This document shows, one piece after another, positions 8,762 through 18,195 of a stretch of 64,000 nucleotides of DNA; positions within the stretch are counted from its first letter, which is position 1, and each line of letters opens with the position of its first letter. The stretch covers positions 2,790,001 through 2,854,000 of the forward strand of contig NZ_MZMO01000001.1 of the NCBI RefSeq assembly GCF_002240565.1. The letters run 5' to 3'. Made by a program: the position numbers and the translations under genes. The notes under the pieces were generated by a model, which was not told the origin of the DNA, ran no database searches, and saw nothing but the letters and a program-made list of their open reading frames with translations. The DNA comes from Clavibacter michiganensis subsp. insidiosus. Its GTDB lineage: Bacteria; Actinomycetota; Actinomycetes; Actinomycetales; Microbacteriaceae.

Positions 8762-9948
8762 CCAGGCGGATCGGGCTGCTGCTCCCCACGGGAGCCGCAG
8801 GGCTCACGCGCGTGCTCCAGCTGGTGCTGCTCGTGGTCCTCACGCAGCTGGCCGACGAGTCGGCCCGGGCCGCGCTCGTCACCGGGTTCGCGCTGCTCAG
8901 CTCGTTCGCGATCATCACCGACTCGGGCGCCGCGAACTTCCTGCTGTCGCTGCCGCGCACGCGCCTCACCCGGAGCGTGCACGCGCGGGCGGTCGGCTTC
9001 CACGCGGCGCTCGGCTCGGTCGGCGCGGCCGTCGCGGTGCTGATCACCGTCGCGTCCGCCTCGTCCGTGCCCGGCGAGGCCGCGCTGCTGCTCGTCGCGC
9101 TCGGCGTCAGCCAGGTGCTCGACTCGCTCACCCGCACGATCCGCGCGCCCCTGCTCGTCGGCCGCCGCGACGCCTCCTACGCGTTCCCCGACCTCGCGCT
9201 CGTGGTGCTGAAGGCCGTGCCGCTCGTGATCGCGGTGCTCGTGCCCGAGATCCTCGTGCTGCTGGCCTTCCCGGTCGTGTCGCTCGTCGTCACCGCGGGC
9301 ACGTGGATCGCCGTCCGCCGCGACCTCGCCACCACGAGCGACGAGCCCGTGCGCGTGTTGCCGCAGATCCTCGAGTTCGGCCTCTCCGGATCCCTCAGCG
9401 CCCTCTACTCGCAGGCGCCGCTCGTGCTCGGCACGGCGATCCTCGGGGCCGACGCCATCGTGCCGCTGGCGCTCGCCTACCGGATCGTGCAGCCGCTCGA
9501 GGTCCTGCCGGCCACGCTCTCGCAGCAGCTGATCCCGCGGATCCGCGCCGCCGCCCGCCCCGCCCGCGCCTACTGGTGGCGGTTCGCGCTCGGCGGCCTG
9601 GTGCTCGCCGGGATCCTCGCGCTCCTCCGCGAGCCCGTCGAGCAGGTCTTCGGCGGGGACGCGTTCGACCAGGCGATCTTCCTCGTGGTGCTGCTCTCGG
9701 TCGCCCCCAAGTTCGGCAACTACGCGCTCATGGCGTACGCGATGGGCTCCGGCCTCGTGCGCGTGCGGCTCACCGCGACGATCGTCACGGGCATCGTCGC
9801 CGTGGTCCTCACGCGCGTCGCCGCGCTCACGGCCGGCCCCGCCCTGCTCGCCGGCGTCACGCTCGCCGCCGAGCTCGTCCTGAGCGCGGCCATCGCCGCG
9901 CTCCTCATCCGCCACCGCCACCGCACCGTCAGGAAGGAGGACGCATGA
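8758..9948 (+). CDS. Wzx-like polysaccharide flippase
   Basis: A 396-residue, very hydrophobic protein with about twelve predicted membrane helices, matching MOP-superfamily Wzx flippases in size and layout. It would move the lipid-linked repeat unit across the membrane. Evidence is mainly topology, position between glycosyltransferases and a polymerase, and the absence of an ABC exporter in the cluster; the family has few invariant motifs. Translationally coupled on both sides by ATGA overlaps. Confidence 0.8.
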   Translation: MTRRIGLLLPTGAAGLTRVLQLVLLVVLTQLADESARAALVTGFALLSSFAIITDSGAANFLLSLPRTRLTRSVHARAVGFHAALGSVGAAVAVLITVASASSVPGEAALLLVALGVSQVLDSLTRTIRAPLLVGRRDASYAFPDLALVVLKAVPLVIAVLVPEILVLLAFPVVSLVVTAGTWIAVRRDLATTSDEPVRVLPQILEFGLSGSLSALYSQAPLVLGTAILGADAIVPLALAYRIVQPLEVLPATLSQQLIPRIRAAARPARAYWWRFALGGLVLAGILALLREPVEQVFGGDAFDQAIFLVVLLSVAPKFGNYALMAYAMGSGLVRVRLTATIVTGIVAVVLTRVAALTAGPALLAGVTLAAELVLSAAIAALLIRHRHRTVRKEDA

Positions 9949-10994
9949 GGACCCTCATCGTCTCCGCCGACCGCACCCTCGCGTCCGGCCACCCGCAGAA
10001 CCTCGGGGACGCCTTCCTCACCGACGCGCTGTCCGAGCGCCTCCGCCGGGCCGGCCACGAGACCGTGATCGCCGACTTCGGGCGGACCGCGCGCCGCGAC
10101 TCCACCGAGGAGCGCGTCCGCGTCGCCGGCGTCCGCGCGCTCGCCGACGTCGTGCGCCAGGTCGACGCGGTCGTCGTCGGCGGCGGCACGCTCCTCGCCG
10201 ACGACCAGCCGGGCCGCCCCTTCGCGGGCCTCCCCCGCCTCATGGCCGTCACCGGGCTCATCGCGCGCACCAGCCGCACGCCGCTCGCCGTGTTCGGCGT
10301 GGGCGCGGATCCCGTCACCCGCCGCCGCGCGCGCCTCGCCCTCCGCGCGGGCCTCGACGGCGCCCGCGTCTGGACCCGCGACCCCGACTCCGCCGGCCGC
10401 GCCGCCGGGTACTCGAAGCTCCCCGTCGAGGTCGCCGCCGACGTCAGCCTCTTCGCCGCCCCCGAGCTCGCCGCCATGGCCGCGCCGGCCGACCGCCGCC
10501 GCGGTGCCGTGGTCGCCCTCAACGCGAAGCACTCCCCCGAGGTCACCCTCGCGGACGTCGCGGCCCTCGAGGAGCGCTTCGGCGAGGTCGTCTTCGTGTC
10601 GATGGACCAGGGCGACGACTCCGACGCCGGCGCCCTCTCCCCCGAGGTCCGCGCCCGGCTCACGACCGAGCCCGGCGACCACGGCTGGCGCCGGGCGGCC
10701 GAGCTCATGGCCGACCGCGAGGTCGTCATCGCCTCTCGCATGCACGCCATGTACCTCGGTACGATGCTGACGACGCCCGTGGTCACCGTCGGAGGCGCCA
10801 CCAAGGTCGGGGCGTTCACGACCGAGTTCGGCACGCGCACGGAGCCCGCGTTCGACCGGGCGGCCCGCACCGCCATCGCCGCACCGGCCGACGCCGGTGC
10901 CCCATCCACCACCGCGGCGGCGCTCGTCGCCGCCACCGCCCGCCTGGACGCGGCTTTCGAGGAGATGACCACATGGGTCCGACGTACCGCCTAG
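9945..10994 (+). CDS. Polysaccharide pyruvyl transferase family protein
   Basis: A 349-residue cytoplasmic enzyme predicted to attach a pyruvate ketal from phosphoenolpyruvate to a sugar of the repeat unit. Family signatures are visible: NLGDAFLTDAL near the N-terminus, VVVGGGTLLADD, and the late SRMHAMYLGTML followed by PVVTVGG. A very strong Shine-Dalgarno (AGGAAGGAGG, 9931-9940) precedes the ATG. Pyruvyl groups give the polymer negative charge. Pyruvylated exopolysaccharide has been reported for Clavibacter, which agrees with this gene. Confidence 0.85.
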   Translation: MRTLIVSADRTLASGHPQNLGDAFLTDALSERLRRAGHETVIADFGRTARRDSTEERVRVAGVRALADVVRQVDAVVVGGGTLLADDQPGRPFAGLPRLMAVTGLIARTSRTPLAVFGVGADPVTRRRARLALRAGLDGARVWTRDPDSAGRAAGYSKLPVEVAADVSLFAAPELAAMAAPADRRRGAVVALNAKHSPEVTLADVAALEERFGEVVFVSMDQGDDSDAGALSPEVRARLTTEPGDHGWRRAAELMADREVVIASRMHAMYLGTMLTTPVVTVGGATKVGAFTTEFGTRTEPAFDRAARTAIAAPADAGAPSTTAAALVAATARLDAAFEEMTTWVRRTA

Positions 10995-12685
10995 CCACCC
11001 CGGCGGTCTTCGCGGCCGCCGTGGTGCTCACCATCCTCGCCGCGCTCGGCGGCGTGGCCCTGCTCGGCAACGAGCTCTCCTACCCGTTCATGATCGCGGT
11101 GCTCGCGATCCTGCTCGTCGGCGTGCTCGTGAAGGAGACGGTCTCGAACGGGGATCCGATCACCCCGGGCGGCATCGTCGCGTTCACGGGCCTGCTCCTG
11201 TTCGTGCTGCGGCCGCTCACGGTCGCCAACAGCATGGAGACGAGCCCCGGCGCCATCGCCGACACGCGCTTCTTCTCCCCCACGCTGCAGCTCGCCGCGA
11301 GCTCCGCGCTCATCGAGGCGCTGATCTTCTTCTCGGCGTTCTTCGTCGTCTACTACTACTCGGTGGCCCGCGAGGCCCGCCGCGTCTCCCGCGGCGGCGA
11401 GGACGCGAAGGCCCTCGAGGACAGCGCCCTCGCGGGCGGCCCCGCCTTCGTCGACCCCGACACGCAGGTGCGCTGGCAGCGCGTGTTCAACACGTCGGTG
11501 TCGCAGGCGATCGTGGTCATCTCCTCGGTCGTGGCCCTCGGCCTCCTCGTCTACCTGGTCTTCTCCTCCGGCGGCATCCAGGCGTACACGACGGGCCTCG
11601 CCAACCGGAGCGACTTCCTCTCCGGCAAGTCGTTCATCGGCCTCTCCTACATCCCCGTGCAGATCGCGATCGTCTACAACGTGCTCGCGCGCCGCCAGAA
11701 GGGCCTCGAGGGCTGGAACTGGGTCAACCTGGTCGCCGTCCTGGTGCTCGTGGTCTGCGCCGGGTCCGCCGGCGGCCGCGGCCCGCTCATCATCGGCGTG
11801 TTCCTGCCGTTCCTGATCCTCAAGCAGATCGGCCCGAAGCCCTTCCGCTTCCGCACCATCGCCCTCATCGGCGGCGTCACGGCCGTGGTCGCGATGGTCT
11901 ACTCGATCGTCATCCGCGAGTCCACGTTCGACAACGGCCGCTCGCTCGACCGCCTCACGCAGGACCCGCTGGGCGTCCTCCTCGACCGCCTCACCAGCGG
12001 CATCGAGACGCGCCCGTTCGACGTGCTCATCCGCCTCAACGAGGTCGCGTCGCTGCCCGACTTCGTCTACCAGTGGGGTGCGACCTACGCGGCGGTGCCG
12101 GCCTGGTTCGTCCCGCGCGGGCTCTGGGAGGACAAGCCGTTCGGCGGCGGCAACACGTGGTTCACGTCCACGTACGTGCCCCGGTTCTACGGCGTCAACC
12201 GCGTCGAGACCAGCCTGTCGGCCATCGGCGAGGCGTTCTCGAACTTCGGCATCCCCGGGGTCGTCGCCGTCGGCGCGCTCCTCGGCCTCGTGGCCGGCCT
12301 CTTCATCCGCGCCCGGATGCGCCGCCGCGGGCTCCTCGGCTCCGCCATCGCGGTCGTCGTCACGCCCTACCTCTTCTCCCTCATCCGCGGCGACGCGTAC
12401 CAGGGCATGTCGACGAGCATCGCGTCGCTCGTGATCCTCCTGCTGTTCTTCTGGTTCTCCTCCACGCGCAAGCAGGTCACCGGGCCCGTCAGCGCCCCGG
12501 TGCCCCTGCCCGACGAGACCGCGCCCGCGGCCGTGCGCGAGCAGGCGCTCATCGGGGCCGGCTCCGTCGGCCTCGGCGCCGTCGGCGCATCCACCCCCGC
12601 CGCCGCGGACGCCCGCCCCGCGATCGGCAACGGGCGCGCCTTCCCGGCCGGACGGCCGGCCGGGACCTGGACGCCCGACCGGTGA
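10973..12685 (+). CDS. Wzy-like O-antigen/exopolysaccharide polymerase
   Basis: A 570-residue membrane protein with about eleven to twelve helices and one large extracytoplasmic loop near residues 330-420, the topology of Wzy polymerases. It would join repeat units outside the membrane. Residues after about 510 are a low-complexity Pro/Ala-rich cytoplasmic tail, unusual for Wzy. The ATG at 10973 overlaps the pyruvyl transferase gene by 22 bp. Family assignment rests on topology and context because Wzy proteins share little sequence. Confidence 0.75.
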   Translation: MGPTYRLATPAVFAAAVVLTILAALGGVALLGNELSYPFMIAVLAILLVGVLVKETVSNGDPITPGGIVAFTGLLLFVLRPLTVANSMETSPGAIADTRFFSPTLQLAASSALIEALIFFSAFFVVYYYSVAREARRVSRGGEDAKALEDSALAGGPAFVDPDTQVRWQRVFNTSVSQAIVVISSVVALGLLVYLVFSSGGIQAYTTGLANRSDFLSGKSFIGLSYIPVQIAIVYNVLARRQKGLEGWNWVNLVAVLVLVVCAGSAGGRGPLIIGVFLPFLILKQIGPKPFRFRTIALIGGVTAVVAMVYSIVIRESTFDNGRSLDRLTQDPLGVLLDRLTSGIETRPFDVLIRLNEVASLPDFVYQWGATYAAVPAWFVPRGLWEDKPFGGGNTWFTSTYVPRFYGVNRVETSLSAIGEAFSNFGIPGVVAVGALLGLVAGLFIRARMRRRGLLGSAIAVVVTPYLFSLIRGDAYQGMSTSIASLVILLLFFWFSSTRKQVTGPVSAPVPLPDETAPAAVREQALIGAGSVGLGAVGASTPAAADARPAIGNGRAFPAGRPAGTWTPDR

Positions 12686-14568
12686 GCGGCATCGACGACA
12701 TCCTGCCCCCGGCGGACGGCTCGGACGGATCCCGCTCCGACGGATCGGCGGGCGGCCGCAGCCGCCGCGACGACCGCGCGGCCCGCGACGCGTCCCGCCC
12801 CCGTCGGCCGCTCGGGAAGCGCAAGCGCCTCTGGATCCCGGTCGGCGTCATCGGCGTCCTCGTGATCGGCACCGCGGTCTCGGCCGCGCTGATCCTGCCC
12901 CGCGTCGACACCGTCCAGTCCGAGCTGCGCGACGCGCTCCCGCTCTCCGACCAGGTGCAGACGGCGCTCCTCGCGGGCGACATCGACACCGCCAAGACCG
13001 GCGCCGCCGAGCTCCGCGACCACACCGCGAAGGCCGCGGAGGCGGCGGACGACGGCGTGCTCGGCGCCTACGAGTGGATCCCCTTCGTCGGCCCGAACCT
13101 CCACGCCGCCCGCGTGCTGGCCGCGACCAGCGACCGGCTCGCGACCGACGTCGTCACGCCCGCCACGGAGGTCTCCCTCTCGGCGTTCACGCCCGTGCTC
13201 GGCCGCATCGACCTCGACGGGATCCGCTCCCTCGGCCAGACCGTCGACACCGCGAGCGACGGCCTCGCCGGCGCCCGCGCCGCGCTCGACACCATCGACC
13301 GCGACAGCCTCTGGGCGCAGGTGGCCGACGACGTCGACCTCATGGACGACACGCTCACGAGCACCGAGGAGACCGCGGGCACCTTCCGCGAGGTCACGGG
13401 GATCCTGCCCGACCTCCTCGGCGCCGACGGCGCGCGCAACTACCTGCTGATGTTCCAGAACAACGCGGAGGTGCGCTCCACCGGCGGCAACCCGGCCGCG
13501 CTCGTGCTGCTGACCGTCGAGGACGGCAGCGTGCGGATCGCGAAGCAGGCGTCGAGCAACGACTTCCCGCGGAACGTGCGCCAGGGCGACGTGCCCGACG
13601 AGACCGTGCGCCTCATCGAGCCGCGCTCGGACCGGTTCGAGCAGAACATCACGATGTTCCCCGACTTCCCCACCTCGGGCGCCCTCGCCAAGTCGTACTG
13701 GGAGGCCAACATCGGCGACCGGGTCGACGGCGTGCTGTCGTTCGACCCCATCGCGCTCAGCTACCTGCTGGAGGCGACCGGGCCGATCACGCTCGCCACC
13801 GGCGACGAGCTCAACGCCCAGAACGCGGTGCCCACGCTCCTCGGCGCCGTCTACAGCCAGTACCCCGACTACCTCGCGCAGGACCGCTACTTCGCCAGCG
13901 CGGCCGGCACGATCTTCGCGAAGCTCGTCACCGACACCCCGCCCGTCGTCCCGCTGGTCACCGCGATCGACCGGGCCATCGACGAGCGGCGGCTCCTGCT
14001 GTGGAGCACGGTGCCCGAGGAGCAGGCGCTCATCGAGGGCGGGCCGCTGAGCGGCGCGCTGCCGGACGACAACACCGACCAGACCGCGATCGGCCTGTAC
14101 TTCAACGACATCGGCTCCGGATCCAAGATGAGCTACTACCTGCGCTCCGCCTCCCGGATCCAGGCGGAGACCTGCGGCGACACCACCACGTACACGGTGT
14201 CCGTCGACATGACGAGCATCGCGCCGCTCGACGCCGCGACGAGCCTGCCGCGCTACGTCACGGGCCTCGACGGCAAGGCCAAGGGCCGCCAGTTCGACGA
14301 CCTCCTCGTGTACGGCCCCGTCGGATCCACCGTCACGGGCTGGTCCACCGCGGCCGACCTCACCACCGAGGAGGCCCGCGGCACCGACATGGGGCGCGGC
14401 ATGATCCGCATCCGCACCGAGCTCGCGCCACAGGACACGAAGACCGTCGACGTCACGTTCACCGTGCCGGCGGCCGACGCCCCGGGCCCGCTCGAGGTGC
14501 GGCACACGCCGCTCGTGCGTCCGCTCGAGTCCGAGATCACGCAGGTCCCCTGCACCACGGGCGGCTGA
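12682..14568 (+). CDS. DUF4012 membrane-anchored protein
   Basis: A 628-residue protein with a disordered, Arg/Ser/Asp-rich cytoplasmic start, one helix at about 51-72, and a long extracytoplasmic region. The segment around NYLLMFQNNAEVRSTGGNP is the hallmark of DUF4012, found in actinobacterial and cyanobacterial polysaccharide clusters. The GTG at 12682 overlaps the polymerase stop (GTGA); the earlier open frame is antisense-like shadow. The function is not established. Distant resemblance of DUF4012 to LytR-CpsA-Psr-type proteins and its place at the end of this operon suggest polymer attachment or assembly outside the cell, which is inference. Confidence 0.85.
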   Translation: MSGIDDILPPADGSDGSRSDGSAGGRSRRDDRAARDASRPRRPLGKRKRLWIPVGVIGVLVIGTAVSAALILPRVDTVQSELRDALPLSDQVQTALLAGDIDTAKTGAAELRDHTAKAAEAADDGVLGAYEWIPFVGPNLHAARVLAATSDRLATDVVTPATEVSLSAFTPVLGRIDLDGIRSLGQTVDTASDGLAGARAALDTIDRDSLWAQVADDVDLMDDTLTSTEETAGTFREVTGILPDLLGADGARNYLLMFQNNAEVRSTGGNPAALVLLTVEDGSVRIAKQASSNDFPRNVRQGDVPDETVRLIEPRSDRFEQNITMFPDFPTSGALAKSYWEANIGDRVDGVLSFDPIALSYLLEATGPITLATGDELNAQNAVPTLLGAVYSQYPDYLAQDRYFASAAGTIFAKLVTDTPPVVPLVTAIDRAIDERRLLLWSTVPEEQALIEGGPLSGALPDDNTDQTAIGLYFNDIGSGSKMSYYLRSASRIQAETCGDTTTYTVSVDMTSIAPLDAATSLPRYVTGLDGKAKGRQFDDLLVYGPVGSTVTGWSTAADLTTEEARGTDMGRGMIRIRTELAPQDTKTVDVTFTVPAADAPGPLEVRHTPLVRPLESEITQVPCTTGG

Positions 14569-14728
14569 CCCGCCGCCCGCCGCCCCGACGACACCGCACC
14601 GCCCGCCCCGGATGGGGGCTTAGCGCCCGTCACGCGCTCCCCATAGGCTCGATGAGCCGCCGGGGGACGTACCCGCCCCCGCATGCCCGCACGCCGCCCC
14701 CGCGGATCCTCCAGGCCGAGAGCACACG

Positions 14729-15316
14729 TTGACACCCAGCACCACCACCACCCCGCCTCGCCGGGCGCACCGCGTCCGTCGCTGGATCGTGCGCACCCTC
14801 CTGGCGCTGCTCGTGCTCCTGCTGGCCTGGCTCCTGGCCGGCATCCCGCTCTTCGTCTTCCCCCCAGCCAGCCAGCCGGACAAGGCCGACGTGATCTACG
14901 TCATCGGCCCGCCCAACCCCACCCGCCGCGACCTCGCGGCGAAGCTGGTGGACGAGGGCTACTCCGACACGGTGGTGTTCTCTGTCCCGCCCACCGGCCC
15001 GCAGTCGGCCGACGAGCTCGCGGCCTGCAACGGCGAGTTCCCCTACGCCGTCACGTGCGACACCCCGTCGCCCTTCACCACCCAGGGCGAGGCCCGCTAC
15101 CTGCGCGAGAAGTCCGAGGAGAACGGCTGGACGAGCGCCATCGTCATCACCTGGACCCCGCACGTGACCCGCACGCAGCTGATCTTCTCGCGCTGCTTCA
15201 CGGGCGACCTGATGGTGGTCGAGGACCCGGTGGACTTCAGCCTCCGCCAGTGGGTCTCGCAGTACACGTACCAGACCGGCGCCTTCGTCAAGGCGCTCGT
15301 CACGCCCGGCTGCTGA
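14729..15316 (+). CDS. DUF218 / YdcF-like (SanA/ElyC-type) membrane protein
   Basis: A 195-residue protein with one N-terminal helix (about 21-45) and an extracytoplasmic Rossmann-like domain. The strand ADVIYVIG, the TTQGEARYLRE segment and the IVITWTPHVTRTQLIFSRCF segment match DUF218/YdcF proteins, some of which act in envelope polymer metabolism. The start is a TTG at 14729 without a strong Shine-Dalgarno, so it is uncertain. It follows the DUF4012 gene by 160 bp and probably has its own promoter. The biochemical role is unknown. Confidence 0.75.
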   Translation: MTPSTTTTPPRRAHRVRRWIVRTLLALLVLLLAWLLAGIPLFVFPPASQPDKADVIYVIGPPNPTRRDLAAKLVDEGYSDTVVFSVPPTGPQSADELAACNGEFPYAVTCDTPSPFTTQGEARYLREKSEENGWTSAIVITWTPHVTRTQLIFSRCFTGDLMVVEDPVDFSLRQWVSQYTYQTGAFVKALVTPGC

Positions 15317-15375
15317 CGCCCGCTCCCCACCCGATCCGTCGCTGCGCGGCCAGGCGGTCAGCCGCACGGGGTTGA

Positions 15376-16206
15376 ATGGTCGTCATGACCCCCGCGATCG
15401 GCCCGACGACCGGCGACGACATCCACCTCATCTCGCTCAACGTGCGCATGCCCTGGCACGGCACCCGCGAGGGCGAGGCCGACCACTGGCCCGAGCGCCA
15501 GGAGGTGCTCACGCGCTTCCTGCAGCAGGAGCGGCCCACGGTGCTCGGCGTGCAGGAGGCGCTGTGGCCGCAGATCCAGGCCATCGAGAAGGCGCTCCCG
15601 CCGTCGTACCGCATGGTCGGGCAGGGCCGCGAGGGCGGCAGCCACGGCGAGCACGGCGCGATCTTCTACCAGGCTTCCCGCCTCACCCTCCTCGAGCACG
15701 ACGTGATGTGGCTCTCGGACACCCCGGACGTGATCGGCAGCATGACGTGGGGCAACCCCATGCCGCGGATCCTCACCTGGGCCCGCTTCCAGGACGAGGC
15801 CACCGGCCACCCGCTCGTGGTGCTCGACACGCACCTCGACCACGACGTCGCCGAGGCGCGCGACCGTGCCGCGAAGGCCATCGCCGAGCTCGTGCGCACG
15901 CGCTTCGCGGGGCTGCCGCTCGTGCTCATGGGCGACTTCAACGCGCCCGTCGACTCGTTCCCCTACGACGCGCTCACCCGCCGGGCCGGCCTCCGCGACT
16001 CCTGGCTCGACACCGCGCGCCAGGCGACGCCCGCCTTCGGCACCTTCCCCGACTACCGGCCGCCGGTGGTCGACGGGCCGCGCATCGACTGGATCCTCGT
16101 GAGCGACCGCGTGGACGTCCGCGCCGCCGCGGTCAACGACTTCGCCTGGCGCGGGCGCATGATGAGCGACCACCTGCCGGTGCAGGCGCTCGTGCGGCTG
16201 AGCTGA
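15376..16206 (+). CDS. Endonuclease/exonuclease/phosphatase family protein
   Basis: A 276-residue metal-dependent phosphoesterase of the EEP fold, with no signal peptide. Visible motifs in order are LISLNVRM, GVQEAL (metal-binding Glu), DTHLDH, MGDFNAP (Asp/Asn), RIDWILVS and SDHLPV (catalytic His). Length and motif spacing fit small secreted-nuclease or sphingomyelinase-like relatives; the substrate cannot be assigned. An in-frame ATG at 15385 is an alternative start, since TTGAAT lies 7 nt before it in the leaderless arrangement common in this window. Confidence 0.88.
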   Translation: MVVMTPAIGPTTGDDIHLISLNVRMPWHGTREGEADHWPERQEVLTRFLQQERPTVLGVQEALWPQIQAIEKALPPSYRMVGQGREGGSHGEHGAIFYQASRLTLLEHDVMWLSDTPDVIGSMTWGNPMPRILTWARFQDEATGHPLVVLDTHLDHDVAEARDRAAKAIAELVRTRFAGLPLVLMGDFNAPVDSFPYDALTRRAGLRDSWLDTARQATPAFGTFPDYRPPVVDGPRIDWILVSDRVDVRAAAVNDFAWRGRMMSDHLPVQALVRLS

Positions 16207-16298
16207 CGCCGGCCGCCGCCGCAGGCTGGGGCTGACGCCGGGCTGACGCCGGCCGTCACGCGTCCGTCGCCGCCCCGCCCGCCTCGTAGCCTGGGGGG

Positions 16299-17282
16299 AT
16301 GACCACCGCACCGAAGGTATTCGCCATCCACGAGAACCCCGAGTGGTTCGGCCCGTTCGCCGCCGCGCTCGACGCGCGCGGCGTGCCGTACGAGGAGTGG
16401 CTCCTCACCGACGGCGTGCTCGAGATCGACGAGGCGCCGCCCGAGGGGATCTTCTGGTCGAGGATCAGCGCCTCGGCGCACACGCGCGACCACGCGCTCT
16501 CCAAGGACTACACGCGCGCCCTCATGAGCTGGCTGGAGGCGCACGGGCGCCGCACGGTCAACGGGCGCCGCACGATCGAGCTCGAGGTGAGCAAGGTCGA
16601 CCAGCTCACCGCGCTGCGGGCCGCGGGCATCGAGGTGCCGCGGACGCGCGCCGTGATCGGCAGCCACCGCATCGTCGAGGCGGCGCAGGGCCTCCCGACC
16701 CCGTTCATCACGAAGCACAACCAGGGCGGCAAGGGCCTCGGCGTCCGCAGGTTCGACAGCGTCGAGGAGCTGGCCGCCTATGGGGAGGGGCCGGACTTCG
16801 AGGAGCCGCAGGACGGGATCACGCTGCTGCAGGAGTTCCTGGAGGCCGCGACGCCGCGGGTCACGCGCGTCGAGATCGTGGGCGGCCGCTTCGTGTACGC
16901 GATCCAGGCCGACACGGCGCGCGGCGGGTACCAGCTGTGCCCGGCGGACGCGTGCGCGATCGACCCGACGACGGGCGCGCTCGTGATGCCGCCCGGCGCG
17001 ACCATCGCCCAGGAGCCGGGCGACACGATCTTCTCGCTGCGGGAGGACATCACCGCGGAGCACCCGCTCGTCCAGAGCTACGTCGCGTTCCTCGCCGGGC
17101 TCGGGATCGAGGTGGCCGGGATCGAGTTCATCGAGACCGCGGACGGTCGGCTCGTGACCTACGACGTGAACACGAACACGAACTACAACGCCGGCGTCGA
17201 GGCGGTCGCGCCGGCGTCGGGGCCGGGCGCGGTGGCGGAGCTGCTGGAGCGCGTGCTGCGGGAGACCTACCCGGAGGGCTGA
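16299..17282 (+). CDS. ATP-grasp ligase, RimK/glutathione-synthetase-like
   Basis: A 327-residue protein with an N-terminal pre-ATP-grasp domain and an ATP-grasp core: FITKHNQGGKGLGV is the glycine-rich lid with the ATP-binding lysine, LLQEFLE the hinge, and late metal ligands occur in VTYDVNTNTNYN. This is closest to RimK-type alpha-L-amino-acid ligases, which join a carboxylate to an amine through an acyl phosphate. Substrates are unknown and no partner biosynthetic gene is adjacent. TAGCCT sits exactly 6 nt before the ATG, so transcription may start at the start codon. Confidence 0.85.
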   Translation: MTTAPKVFAIHENPEWFGPFAAALDARGVPYEEWLLTDGVLEIDEAPPEGIFWSRISASAHTRDHALSKDYTRALMSWLEAHGRRTVNGRRTIELEVSKVDQLTALRAAGIEVPRTRAVIGSHRIVEAAQGLPTPFITKHNQGGKGLGVRRFDSVEELAAYGEGPDFEEPQDGITLLQEFLEAATPRVTRVEIVGGRFVYAIQADTARGGYQLCPADACAIDPTTGALVMPPGATIAQEPGDTIFSLREDITAEHPLVQSYVAFLAGLGIEVAGIEFIETADGRLVTYDVNTNTNYNAGVEAVAPASGPGAVAELLERVLRETYPEG

Positions 17283-17308
17283 GCCCCGGAGGGCCGAGGG
17301 CCGGCGGA

Positions 17309-17692
17309 TCAGGCCGCCGGGCCGCCGTCCTCGGGCGCGACCGCGGAGGTGGCGGCACCCTGGTCCTCGGCGATGCGCGTGTGGTGGTGGATGACCTCCG
17401 CGACGATGAAGTTCAGGAACTTCTCCGCGAAGGCCGGGTCGAGCCGGGACTCCTCGGCGAGGGCGCGGAGGCGGAGGATCTGGCGGCGCTCGCGCTCGGG
17501 ATCCGCGGCGGGCAGCCCGTGCGCGGCCTTGAGCCGGCCGACCGACTGCGTGAACTTGAAGCGCTCGGCGAGCAGGTGGACGAGGGCGGCGTCGATGTTG
17601 TCGATGCTCCCGCGGATCTCCCCCAGCTCCTCGAGGGCGGCACGGGCGTCGTCGTCGAGGGGCGCCCCAGCGGGGCCGGTGTTCTCAGGCAT
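17309..17692 (-). CDS. Chorismate mutase, AroQ class
   Basis: A 127-residue cytoplasmic enzyme converting chorismate to prephenate for Phe/Tyr synthesis. The all-helical AroQ pattern is clear: IRGSIDNIDAALVHLLAERF with the catalytic-loop Arg, then VGRLKAAHGLPAADPERE, and a last helix FLNFIVAEVIHHH. Short AroQ domains in actinobacteria often need DAHP synthase as partner, but none is nearby. A TAGGGT box lies 6 nt upstream of the ATG, the leaderless layout. The C-terminal 15 residues are low complexity. Confidence 0.92.
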   Translation of the reverse strand: MPENTGPAGAPLDDDARAALEELGEIRGSIDNIDAALVHLLAERFKFTQSVGRLKAAHGLPAADPERERRQILRLRALAEESRLDPAFAEKFLNFIVAEVIHHHTRIAEDQGAATSAVAPEDGGPAA

Positions 17693-17726
17693 GGGATGAC
17701 CCTACCCATCCGCGCCTGGGACGACG

Positions 17727-17759
17727 GAGGCGGGCGTCCCCGCTGGGGACGCCCGCCTC
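17727..17759 (-). terminator. Intrinsic terminator downstream of ohr
   Basis: A perfect 15-bp GC-rich stem with a 3-nt loop lies 16 bp past the ohr stop codon and before the chorismate mutase promoter, separating the two leftward genes. Confidence 0.88.
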
Positions 17760-17775
17760 GTGTCGTGCGGGTGGA

Positions 17776-18195
17776 TCAGTCGACGATGGTGACCTTCACG
17801 TCGATGTTGCCGCGCGTGGCGTTGGAGTACGGGCAGACCTGGTGGGCCGCGTCGGCGATCTCCTGGCGGCGCTCGGGCGCCACGTTCGGGAGGTAGACGT
17901 CGAGCTCGACCGCGAGGCCGAAGCCGCCCTGGCCGTTGTCGCCGATCGAGACGCTGGCGGAGACGCCCGCGTCCTTCGTGTCGACGTCGGCGTTCTTGCC
18001 GACGAGGTGGGTGGCGCCGAGGAAGCAGGCGCTGTACCCGGCGGCGAAGAGCTGCTCGGGGTTCGTGCCCTCGCCCGAGCCGCCCATCTCCTTGGGGGGA
18101 CGGGTGTCGAAGTCGATGCGGTCGTCCTCGCTGCGGACGTGTCCGTCGCGTCCTCCGCCGGAGGCGTGCGCGATAGCGGTGTAGATGGGTTCCAT
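17776..18195 (-). CDS. ohr: Organic hydroperoxide resistance protein (Ohr/OsmC family)
   Basis: A 139-residue thiol peroxidase that reduces organic hydroperoxides. Both catalytic cysteines are present in their family contexts: Cys57 in GYSACFLGA and Cys121 in HQVCPYSNATRGN. Length is exactly typical. The N-terminal YTAIAHASGGGRDGHV segment identifies the Ohr rather than the OsmC branch. In many bacteria ohr is controlled by the MarR-type OhrR; no regulator is adjacent, and the MarR gene at 29.8 kb has its own partner. Confidence 0.95.
   Translation of the reverse strand: MEPIYTAIAHASGGGRDGHVRSEDDRIDFDTRPPKEMGGSGEGTNPEQLFAAGYSACFLGATHLVGKNADVDTKDAGVSASVSIGDNGQGGFGLAVELDVYLPNVAPERRQEIADAAHQVCPYSNATRGNIDVKVTIVD

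Noticed and set aside
17776..18195. ohr regulated by the MarR protein at 29.8 kb
   Set aside because: The ATGTCAG-type operator of that MarR is not found near ohr, and the regulator lacks an OhrR-like N-terminal cysteine.
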